DNA from: Martensiomyces pterosporus
Taxonomy: Eukaryota > Kickxellomycota > Kickxellomycetes > Kickxellales > Kickxellaceae
DNA: 34,907 nt
NCBI GenBank assembly: GCA_025201845.1
Contig: MU604076.1
Coordinates: 1-34,907, forward strand
Reading direction: 5' to 3'
The notes under the pieces were generated by a model. That model did not search any database, was not told the origin of the DNA, and saw only the letters and a list, made by a program, of their open reading frames with translations. Shown here piece by piece: positions 1-8,163 of the stretch (position 1 is the stretch's first letter; every line of letters begins with the position of its first letter). Both the position numbers and the translations under genes were made by a program.

Positions 1-13
1 TTTTTTTGGCTGC

Positions 14-1700
14 TCATGCGTGTTGGCGTCTCCGCCTCAAGCCCTGTCCTCGGTTGTTAGTGCAGATGCACCGCATATATGTATGTATGGGCGCGTTTCT
101 ACTGCAATCAGGGGCCAGTAATCGTTGCTACTATCAAATATTACCACGAGCTCTCATGGCAACCTACCTTGCTTTGCTGGTCGTCAGACGTCCAGGCGTA
201 GCTGTCTTCCAGGCCTATCGCTGGAGCACACATGCTTATTTTCGCGCCTGTCCGTTCAATTGCTGCCATTTCAACAGTCTTTAAAATTGCGCTCCTATGC
301 CAGCGCGCACGCAGATGAGGTTTAATATCCATGGTAGCTGATCCAGCCGTCGGCTGGGGTGCACATGCCGCCATCATCGACAAAAAAAAAAAAACTCAAA
401 AGCTGAAACAACTATGCCAGCGCGCACGCAGATGAGGTTTAATATCCATGGTAGCTGATCCAGCCGTCGGCTGGGGTGCACATGCCGCCATCAGCGACAA
501 AAAAAAAACTCAAAAGCCGAAACATGTGCACTTACTTGTAGTCGTGTGGTTGTCCACTGTTCGACAGAGCTTTGATATTCAATTGACCCGAAACATGCTC
601 GAGTTTGTTTTCAAGCGTGTGCTTTTCGGCAGCCAGTTGCGACTCAAGACCACTGACGCTGCTCCACAGGGCAACGTATCGATCCTGTAACTCCTATATA
701 CTGGGCAAATTGGTGTGTGGAATGTAAACTCGGCTTCAGCATGAGCACTACCCTTTTACATGAGCAGAGAGAGCTGCTTACCTTCAGCGAGACAATCAAG
801 TTCGCGACCATGGTCCGCCGCATTTCATATGCCTCATTGGCACGGCTGTCCTGGCATCTAATGGCAGAAGCAGAGAAAGGGGCAAAAAGGGAACAGAACA
901 TTGCGCATGCCGCAAGATAAGTGTGCAAATGGATGTGTGCGCACATTCACCTACAGCTTTAAGCGAGCAGCGAAAAGACATGGTGCGGCAGCAACTTACT
1001 TTTTGGCTTGCTCCAGCAGCTCGAGCGATGCCCGGCCAGTGTCCTCAACAAGTGTGCTTAGCACCTCCATGGGGGTACCTCCACCAAAACCACCTCTTCC
1101 ATCATGCGCGGGCAATTCATCGACAAGCCTCCTGCATATGCTTGTCTGCGCAACAGAGGCATTGTCCGTCATCTCCTGAATCAGCGCCTTCATCCGTCTC
1201 GACAGCCGACGGAGATTCTCTGCCATCGCTTGTTTAATGAATACTTGCAGACGGCTGTGTCGAACGCGCTCTTCTGCAGCACCGAGCCTTGACTCGAGCT
1301 CGTTGATCTTTTGCAGAGCGGCATGGGTTTCATGCTCGGCCTCTCCAATCTCCGATTCAAGCTGTTGTTTCTTAGCGGCCATGTCGCTGACGGTGCTGCG
1401 TAGCGATGTGTAGGCGAATTGCTTCCCCGCTTTGTCAGCGACATGCTGGGTGCTGTATGCTGCTAAGCGCATCCTTTGCAGGGATGCTTGCTGTGATGAC
1501 ACAATGTGTGTCGATGCGAGCTCCAAGAGTGTGGCAAGGTCGCCTTGCAGCAATGGCACCACGTCAGCTTCCTCCAGCTTCTCATTTCCTCGCGATGACA
1601 CCAGCGTCGATTCCTTTCTGAACCCCAGCCCGTTGTTGGCCCACTCTGCGATCAGCTTCGCCTTGTCTGCCTTGCTGCTTTCGCCGGTGGCAGTAGCCAT
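14..1700 (-). CDS. Coiled-coil protein, possibly HAUS5-like augmin subunit (5 exons)
   Basis: Five exons join in frame: 1700-1000, 857-782, 684-536, 294-168 and 43-14, giving 1083 nt and about 360 residues. Donors are GTAAGT, GTAAGC, GTAAGT and GTAGGT; acceptors are ATTAG, TACAG, CATAG and GACAG, the last preceded by CACTAAC. Intron phases 2, 0, 2, 0 all agree, which supports the model. I start at ATG 1700 (MATATGESS); an in-frame extension to 1964 looks non-coding. Residues about 110-190 are heptad-rich coiled coil, and exon 3 adds another coiled-coil stretch (LESQLAAEKHTLENKLEHV). The last exon is 30 nt and encodes a basic tail, GLRRRRQHA. The N-terminal pattern (EWA..LGF...ST, then GDLATLLELASTHIVSSQ) resembles the start of HAUS5, a subunit of the augmin complex that recruits gamma-tubulin to spindle microtubules. 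It is shorter than animal HAUS5 (about 630 residues). The gene structure is fairly secure; the family assignment is tentative. Confidence 0.6.
295..524. repeat. Direct tandem duplication, period 117 bp
   Basis: Copy one (295-410) and copy two (412-524) are nearly identical apart from the A-tract length and a few substitutions. Both run from ctatgccagcgc through an A-tract to ctcaaaagc(t/c)gaaaca. They fill almost the whole third intron (295-535) of the coiled-coil gene on the minus strand, and each copy ends at the same CATAG 3' splice site. Confidence 0.93.
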
Positions 1701-2286
1701 GTTTGAATGAGGACCGAGTACGCCTTCCGAAAAATGAGTCGTGTGCAAGCGCAGATTCGCAAAGACAGAGCGCAAAAGCGGCTGTGGAAGGCGAGCAAAC
1801 GTAAATACAGCCGCAGAGCCTGTGTGGCATTTTTGCTGTTTGTTTGCAAAAGCAGGCTCGGGCCAATGGGGCAGCGCCAGTGGCCCAGCCAAGCAAATTA
1901 ATCGAGTGCCTGCAAAATTCCACAGCAGCCGCACAGGTGGCTCTTTTGTTTGCTTCGAGCCCACGCCGTTTCCTGGCTCAGCTCTTGTCTTTTATTTCTC
2001 GCGTCGTTCCCATTGACAGCTCCGTTTTTGCAGCATAACTACCAAGAGGCGCCCCTCTGTATTGCCTTCCCCCTTTAATTATTTCGTTCACATACAGGCG
2101 CTAATCAGACATACACTGAACAGGTAATTCGGCTAGCTGGTCGTTTGTCCAGCAAAAAGCGATGCATAGCGCAAGATTCCAACTCACATGAAGCGAATTC
2201 GGGATTTGTGGGGGACGGCATTCATGCACTTACAGCTGCCTTCTTTCAATTGCCTATTCAACCCTTTGCGCTTGCCTCGGTGTAGA
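1701..2286. promoter_or_regulatory. Divergent intergenic region, coiled-coil gene / centrin
   Basis: This 586-bp gap separates two outward-facing start codons and presumably holds both promoters. A reading frame in phase with centrin runs back to an ATG at 2188, but its composition does not resemble protein and it precedes the conserved part of centrin. I see no clear TATA box or repeat. Confidence 0.5.
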
Positions 2287-2983
2287 ATGAATGGCTACCA
2301 CCAGTATTCCTCGGCAACACAGCAGCAGCAGCAGCGTTCAGGTGCCCAGCCAGTGACAAAAATAAACGACGACCAGCTGGAGGAGATTCGGGAGGCGTTT
2401 GCGCTGTTTGATACCAACAAAGACGGATTCATCGACTACTTTGAGTTGAAGGTGGCAATGCGGGCCTTGGGGTTTGACCAGAAGAAAGGCGATGTCTTGA
2501 AGATCTTGCAGCGGTATGGAACCGACGACGGAAGCAGAATTAGTGGCGACAGCTTTACACAGGTCATGTCGGAGATGATCTCCAAGCGCGACCCAGTCGA
2601 GGAATACAAAAAGGCATTCAAGCTCATCGATGAGAGCGGGTCAGGGAGGATCACTGCTGTAAACCTACGCCGCATTGCTCGGGAGCTGGGCGAGAACATT
2701 GCTGACGACGAGATCCAAGCGATGATTGACGAGTTTGACCTGGACAACGATGGCGGAAGTAAGTACTGCTGCCAAGCAGGGCCACCAGCGACATGCTGCA
2801 CCACCCAGCCAAATGGCGATAATAATGGCGTGGTAATTGCGATGCTCCTGTTTCACGTGTACGGAATGCGTCGCCAGCACTCGCAGTGCTTGTTGCTAAC
2901 CACTGCTTTACGGCATCCTTACACCCTGCTGGTATGTAGTCAACGAGGAGGAGTTTATAAAGATCATGATGAATGGCCACTAG
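2287..2983 (+). CDS. CDC31: Centrin (EF-hand protein, CDC31 type), 2 exons
   Basis: Exons 2287-2758 and 2940-2983 join in phase 1 (donor GGAA/GTAAGT, acceptor TATGTAG, branch-like TGCTAAC near 2893) to give 171 residues, the usual centrin length. Four EF-hands are visible. EF1 is canonical (D42[11 protein letters not shown]). EF2 is degenerate ([12 protein letters not shown]). EF3 lacks the final Glu ([12 protein letters not shown]). EF4 is canonical and is restored only by splicing (DLDNDGG + INEEEF). The C-terminus KIMMNGH is close to the typical centrin end. The N-terminal tail carries five Gln from a CAG run. Centrin works at centrioles or spindle pole bodies, in mRNA export with Sac3/TREX-2, and in the Rad4/XPC repair complex. 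The start at 2287 was chosen because the conserved protein begins soon after it; an in-frame ATG at 2188 is possible but less likely. Confidence 0.93.
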
Positions 2984-3212
2984 GGCTGCTCCGCATTGCT
3001 TTTAGGTATCGCAGCCAACACATTAATTCACTGCCGCAACACATCTCTCTTTTTCTTCGTCTTGCTCTTATGTGCCCTTGGAAATATATTATACTGGCGA
3101 TTGACAGCTGGCGCAGGTCAAAAAGATAGAATATCATGTATGGCAGAGAAGCGCGGAGGCACAGTGCATAGAAAGCGCAGATGCAGCGCCGACATTCCGA
3201 GAAGCGCATGTA

Positions 3213-4445
3213 TTAGGCTGCAAGCGACGTAATGGAGGCGAGCGCAAATCTGGCAATGTAGTACGCCGGCGTAAGAATCGACAGGAACTGCAGCCACATG
3301 GTGGCAATCTCCAACGGGAGGTTCTTTGCTCTGGCATCCTTTGCCATCTGCAGCACAGGCTGCCCCACAGGGATCGTGCTGTCCTCGCTGGAGTCGTGTG
3401 GGAAGCGGCCGAGCCTGTAGTATGCGTCCATGCGCCTGTCCTTTTCGGCGAACACATTGTTCATCCACTTGGTGAATCCTTCCTCGTCCTCGGGGATGTC
3501 CGCGACCAGATGCCGCTTGACGTGAATGTGCACCTCTCTGGGGTAAACGCCCTTTCCATACATGCTCACCAGACCGTACTCATCCTCTGGAATGTCTCCT
3601 TTCTTCAGGCCCTCGTAGCCAACTGTGAGGTCATACAGGTACGGGATTCTGGCGCGCAGCTTGGACAGACAGAAGTGGCTGCCAAGAACACGGGGCATCA
3701 ATGTGTTCTCGGGCCTCCTAAGACCCATCTTATCGGCATACTTGTTGGAGATTTCAGTGCGCTTGGCGCATATGACCGTCCCCTCGGGGAAGATGAGCAG
3801 CCATGCGGGGTCGTCGTGCTCGACGATGCGTGTCATATGGTCTGTAAACGTTCTCTGGTCATCTGCCCACTTGCGCTTGAGGAAAATGAAGTCGAGGAAC
3901 TGCATGCCCCAGCCAAAAACCGGCACGTTCCTGAGCTCGCTCTTGAGAATAATCTTCATGAACCCGTCGCAGCGCTCAAAGTAGCTCACTATCCAGATGA
4001 TGATCCAGTCAAAGTATGTTTGGTGGTTACTGATCATCATGCAGCCATCTCTCACTGCCGGTGCAAACCAGCTACTGCCAGCCTCGCTAATCAACATTTC
4101 TGCTGCGTTACTGCTGCCCGCACCAACGAGGTCCCTGTCTCCTGTCAAGACAAGCTTCGTCGGCGCCCACAGCTCTGTCACCGCAAGCAGCAGCAGACAG
4201 AACCACCGCTCAGCCTGCTGGTTGAACTTGCGGTTCGCCCTTGGCGACAGAACCTTGAGCCAAGGGCATACCGCGATCTGACATAGGTTGATAACTGTGG
4301 CATGTCCAATGAACACGAAAAGAAATGCTCCGAGACGTATCCAGTCCGCCGCAGTCATGGGCGACTTGTTCGTTCGCCTCCCTGGATGCTGAGCAGCTAC
4401 AGACGAAGAAGGCGACGACGACGACGACAGCGGCATCCCTGTCAT
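3213..4445 (-). CDS. Membrane 1-acylglycerophosphate acyltransferase family (AGPAT3-5/LCLAT1/Cst26-like)
   Basis: This is a single 410-residue open frame. The acyltransferase motif I, NHQTYFD, supplies His141 and Asp146 (HX4D), and the FPEGT phosphate-binding motif lies at 219-223, with a VPVFGWG segment between them. These are typical of PlsC-type enzymes that move an acyl chain from acyl-CoA to a lysophospholipid. Hydrophobic segments occur at about 35-60 and 81-95, with more near the C-terminus (about 380-405), so an ER-type membrane protein is likely. The long spacing after FPEGT and the two-ended membrane anchoring match the AGPAT3/4/5, LCLAT1 and yeast Cst26 group (lysophosphatidic acid or lysophosphatidylinositol acylation) better than soluble-type AGPAT1. 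The exact substrate cannot be read from sequence. A second Met at residue 30 (MTAADW) is an alternative start; the first 29 residues are Ser-rich. Confidence 0.88.
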   Translation of the reverse strand: MTGMPLSSSSSPSSSVAAQHPGRRTNKSPMTAADWIRLGAFLFVFIGHATVINLCQIAVCPWLKVLSPRANRKFNQQAERWFCLLLLAVTELWAPTKLVLTGDRDLVGAGSSNAAEMLISEAGSSWFAPAVRDGCMMISNHQTYFDWIIIWIVSYFERCDGFMKIILKSELRNVPVFGWGMQFLDFIFLKRKWADDQRTFTDHMTRIVEHDDPAWLLIFPEGTVICAKRTEISNKYADKMGLRRPENTLMPRVLGSHFCLSKLRARIPYLYDLTVGYEGLKKGDIPEDEYGLVSMYGKGVYPREVHIHVKRHLVADIPEDEEGFTKWMNNVFAEKDRRMDAYYRLGRFPHDSSEDSTIPVGQPVLQMAKDARAKNLPLEIATMWLQFLSILTPAYYIARFALASITSLAA

Positions 4446-4891
4446 TCCGCACTGTATGTGTATTTAACAAACGTAAGAGAGTAGTCTGCGAATGCAATAT
4501 AGCAGTGTAACTGAACGCGAATGGGCGAGAAAAGGGAAGATTGGTCAAGGCGGGAGCGAAGCGGAAAGCAGAAGGCAATGCCACAGGTGGAGAAAATCAA
4601 GGCACGTCACTCCGCTTGAGATGCAGCAGGACAATATTCCGCACACGTGCTCCACTCGCATGGGGGATAGTGCCCACCAGCTGCCGCCGCTAAAGCCTGT
4701 ATCATGTGAGCGGGCCCGTATTTGGCGCCAGACATGCACAGGCTATCTCATCGCTTGGAGCAAATGCGCAGTGCTGGCGGGGGGCTCGCCTGCTGTGTGC
4801 ATACCCACATACGCTCCTTGTTTCTACAGCCCAAGCAGCCCTTCCATTTGCGCTTGTGTTTCACAACGACCTGCAGGCAGTGACTGTCACG
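4446..4891. promoter_or_regulatory. Divergent intergenic region, acyltransferase / TFB3
   Basis: This 446-bp stretch lies between two outward-facing starts. The reading frame of TFB3 stays open back to an ATG at 4706, but that part encodes no recognisable protein. No repeat or clear core-promoter motif was seen. Confidence 0.5.
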
Positions 4892-5875
4892 ATGAGTGTT
4901 TTGGCCTCAGCTCGGAAGCAAGACATCCCGCCGTACCAAGGCGACGACGATGTCTGCCCTGTGTGCAAGAGCGACCGGTATCTAAACAAAAGCATGAAGC
5001 TGCTAGTTAGCCCCTGCTACCACAAGATGTGCGAGTCCTGTGTTGAGCGGCTGTTTAGCATGGGCCCTGCCCCGTGCCCGGTGTGCCAGCAAATCCTCCG
5101 CAAGAGCAACTTTTATCAGCAGATATTCGAGGATCTGACTGTTGAGAAGGAGGTCCGTATACGAAAGCGCGTCGCAATGACGTTCAACAAGCGCCAAGAG
5201 GACTTTAGAAGCCTGGCCGCATACAACGACTATCTGGAAATGGTGGAGGACATCACGTTTAACCTGCTCAATGATCTGGACATTCGGGAGACGGAAGAGA
5301 GGATCAAGCAATACAAGCGCGAGAATGCCGAGCTTATCAGCAGGAACATATCGAAGCTGCAGCGCGAGGAGAAGCTGCAGCACCTCATATCAGAGCAGGA
5401 GCGCATGAAGAAGCAGCAGCAGCGCGAAGAGTACCGCAAGCAGCTACAGGAAGAGGAGCGCGAGAAAAAGGAGGCCAAGGACAGCCTCATCGATGCGCTA
5501 GCTACTTCGGACAAGGATGCCAGGGAGATTGTACACGCAAAGATGATCCAGCTGAAAAAGTCGTCCCTAAGCCACAGAGGCTCCTCTCGCAAAACACAGT
5601 TTGACATTTCCTCGCTGCTCAACGACTTCAACGACAGCTCTGACAACGACGACGACGACGATGGCGCAGTGGGCGGTCCATTTGACCCAGCAGAGTCGCC
5701 CTACGCGCCCATCCATATCAACCTGAGGGAATCGTATGTCGACCCAAACCCAGCATTTAGGCAGGGGATACTGACGGCAGGAGGCGTTACGCGTGAGATT
5801 CACCAGAGATATGTCGTTGAGGGCGCACTTTCGGGTCTGTTTGCACCGGCATTGGCAGAAACCAGCACTGAATAG
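4892..5875 (+). CDS. TFB3: CDK-activating kinase assembly factor MAT1 / TFIIH subunit Tfb3
   Basis: This is a 327-residue single-exon protein. An N-terminal C3HC4 RING finger uses C22, C25, C42, H44, C47, C50, C62 and C65. It is followed by the family-typical stretch with FYQQIFEDL, RKRVAMTFNKR and YLEMVEDI. A Lys/Glu/Gln-rich coiled coil (about residues 165-230) and an acidic low-complexity patch (NDSSDNDDDDDG) come next. The C-terminus includes the hydrophobic region that in this family contacts CDK7 and cyclin H. Tfb3/MAT1 bridges the CAK module to core TFIIH in transcription initiation and nucleotide excision repair. I start at 4892 (MSVLASARK), 20 residues before the RING; the in-frame ATG at 4706 adds unrelated sequence. 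The 3' end converges on the EED-like gene, leaving 133 bp. Confidence 0.95.
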   Translation: MSVLASARKQDIPPYQGDDDVCPVCKSDRYLNKSMKLLVSPCYHKMCESCVERLFSMGPAPCPVCQQILRKSNFYQQIFEDLTVEKEVRIRKRVAMTFNKRQEDFRSLAAYNDYLEMVEDITFNLLNDLDIRETEERIKQYKRENAELISRNISKLQREEKLQHLISEQERMKKQQQREEYRKQLQEEEREKKEAKDSLIDALATSDKDAREIVHAKMIQLKKSSLSHRGSSRKTQFDISSLLNDFNDSSDNDDDDDGAVGGPFDPAESPYAPIHINLRESYVDPNPAFRQGILTAGGVTREIHQRYVVEGALSGLFAPALAETSTE

Positions 5876-6008
5876 CCACTCTACATTTCTTTTTGCCAGC
5901 TGCATTTGTTTGCTTGTTTGGTTTGCTAAATGCATTTTTGAACATTTTGGTGCTCACAGTATGGAGACACAAGTCAGGCACTAGCTTGACACAGTCTTTG
6001 CATTTGCG

Positions 6009-7570
6009 CTACTCGCTGGAGCTACCATCTGGTGTCGTATCCTCCGGCTTCTCCCATTCAGCAAGCGTCTCATCGTCCACGTAGTCATATCTCCATATGA
6101 ACCCCCCTTCGCCAGTGTAGATTACGCTGCGGCAGTCCCTAGAGAAAACGCAGCATGTAACCGGGCGGACAGATCGCTTGTGCGCTAGATGGCGGGCTAG
6201 CTTCCCGCTCTCAATGTCGTAGATATAGACCGAGCCACGGCTGTTGCCTACGCACAGATGGCTGTCATCATAGCTATAGTGCCAGACAGTCCAGCAGCAA
6301 AGATAGGACATGTTTTGAGCAGTTAGCAGCACAGGTCACGGCATGCTGGATGTGGTTTGCACAGAGGCTGGTGTGATAGCTCACTGCGTTGGTGTGGTGC
6401 TTACCTGACATCGAACCGTGAAGTATTGATGCCATGGTGTCTGACGCTGAAGCACCGAATGGTCTACACTGATCCAATAAGAGAGGGGCGATAAAAGCAC
6501 GGCGTTAGCTCCATAGTCCTTTCCTTTGCACTGCTGCACAGCGGGCCTCATGGTTTAGAGGTTAGTTTTGCATTGCGCTTACCGATTTGGACTCTAGATC
6601 CCAATGCTCAATACGCCCTGAGCTGTTTTTAACAAGAAGGCTCCCATTTGCAAACCGAATGCAATCTAGCGTAGCACGGATATCAGGAGGGCGAGATATA
6701 CACACAAGCAGAGCCATGTTTAGCTGACTGCACCTGTTTTTGGTCTCACGCATACGCCATACACATGCACATGCACACACATATACCACTTGCCTATTGC
6801 TGAGCCGATGCTCCGCCTGCTGGGTATAATCTGCTCGCTGTCGCTGAGTGCAAACACAAGTGTCTCAGCGGAATGGTCTGAAAGGGATGGCACTGGCCAT
6901 CTTCTAACCTCGCCAGACGGCGAACCGGTAAACAGAAATTTGCCATCTGGGTGGAATCGGCACGCAGTTGCATCACAGCTGTATACGCAAAGACACGAGC
7001 CGTTCAGCACGGACCAGATGCGCACAGACCCATCCTTGCTTACCGACGCCAGTAGGCTGTGGTCTGCTGGGTGGGGCTGCAGGTCGACAATCGTGTCGGT
7101 ATGGCCGCGCAGAGCACGAATCTCGCGAGACCAGGCAAGGCTAATTATATGGACCAGCTTATCCTCACCCGCAATGGCAAACAGTGCATCGTCCGAAGAA
7201 TGAACCCAGCAGCATGTGTGAAATACAGCAGCGGCATCGTGGTCTAGCTGATAGTGCGACATAATATCCAGGTGGTCGCCGCAGTTCTCGTTGTCATAGA
7301 TGTTGGCCTGCACATGGCCGACCGTTCCCAGCAGGTTGCTGTTGTCTTCAGGACCGCGCAGCACGCCTCCACGCTTTTCGAACGAGCGTTCGTACTGTGC
7401 AATACCGCCAGTGCCGTGCTTCCTAGAGTGGCCTGCCTCTTCGTCCTTCGCATCTTGGTCGCCAGGCCTGTAGAATAGCAGTGCCAGCTGGGCGATCGTG
7501 CTGCTGTGGTTTTCGCGCACGATTCTACGCAAGCGAAGGTTTTTAAATATATGCTCTTGCGTGAGAGGCG

Positions 7571-7605
<35 letters not shown>

Positions 7606-7682
7606 TCCGGGCTGTCTAAGCGTAAGCGCTTTGCGGGCACGCCAGAGTCGTCCGCGGCTATGCTCGGTGTACCAAGGACCAT
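6009..7682 (-). CDS. EED: EED/ESC-type WD40 protein, candidate PRC2 subunit (4 exons)
   Basis: Exons are 7682 to about 6790, about 6733 to 6583, 6463-6405 and 6273-6009, coding for roughly 455 residues (human EED has 441). Introns 2 and 3 are firm by phase: WDLESKS/TIRCFSV, then SRFDV/S/YDDSH. The intron 1 boundaries are uncertain by a few codons. Order and motifs match EED blade by blade: HTCCW, AGEDKLVHII, LRGHTDTIVDLQPHP, LLASVSKDGSVRIW, DIRATLDCIRFANGSLL, LCVGNSRGSVYIYDI and, at the end, CCVFSRDCRSVIYTG...IWRYD. EED is the propeller that holds EZH2 and SUZ12 together in Polycomb Repressive Complex 2 and reads H3K27me3. A Ser tract from a CAG-type repeat lies near residue 28. An upstream in-frame ATG at 7883 is possible. 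Most residues of the usual methyl-lysine cage appear replaced (see findings). Confidence 0.82.
7570..7606. repeat. CTG/CAG trinucleotide run coding poly-Ser
   Basis: About nine CTG units on the plus strand are read as AGC (Ser) codons in the EED-like gene. They give a Ser tract in its non-conserved N-terminal tail, a likely length-polymorphic microsatellite. Confidence 0.85.
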
Positions 7683-8163
7683 GTCTCCAGGCGATAGTCC
7701 GTATAATAGTAGAGCTATATGCTGTCTGTCTGGCTCCTGAGCTGGAAAAGCAGTTGAAATGTGGCGAGGAGAAAATTGCAAACGCAGCAAACACGACTGG
7801 CTTTTGAGGCCACTGCTTGCAGCGGGCGGCTTGTTTACTAAACGCGATCGACCGGTACCCATGCGTCTTAATCGCGCGCGCAAATCGACTCAGCCCCTGG
7901 ATCAAAGACATGCTGTTATTGGCCAGCGGGCTCAGTGAGTTTTCGGTACCATCCTGTTAGTGAGCAAGCTGGATTCCCTATCTCGCAACACTGTTTTTCC
8001 GTCCTCCCTCTCAGCCTCTCCCTTCCCTCCCTCTCCCTTCTCCTTTCTCCTTTCATTATTCTCGCTACAATACCCACTGCCAGCACTCTGCTCACAGCCA
8101 CATTTGCTATACTTACACCCGCATAAGCAGCTGCTCAGCTACTAGTAAAACCCCTTTGACGCT
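7683..8163. promoter_or_regulatory. Divergent intergenic region, EED-like / methionine synthase
   Basis: This 481-bp region separates the two start codons. A pyrimidine tract made of CCCTCTC/CCTTCTCC units occupies about 7998-8060, ending roughly 100 bp before the methionine synthase ATG. Such tracts are common just upstream of highly expressed fungal genes. Confidence 0.5.

Noticed and set aside
2188..2286. In-frame N-terminal extension of centrin
   Set aside because: The 33 extra residues are unlike centrin tails, and ATG 2287 gives the family length.
3396..4286. 296-codon frame antisense to the acyltransferase
   Set aside because: The sense strand has HX4D and FPEGT motifs; the antisense product has none.
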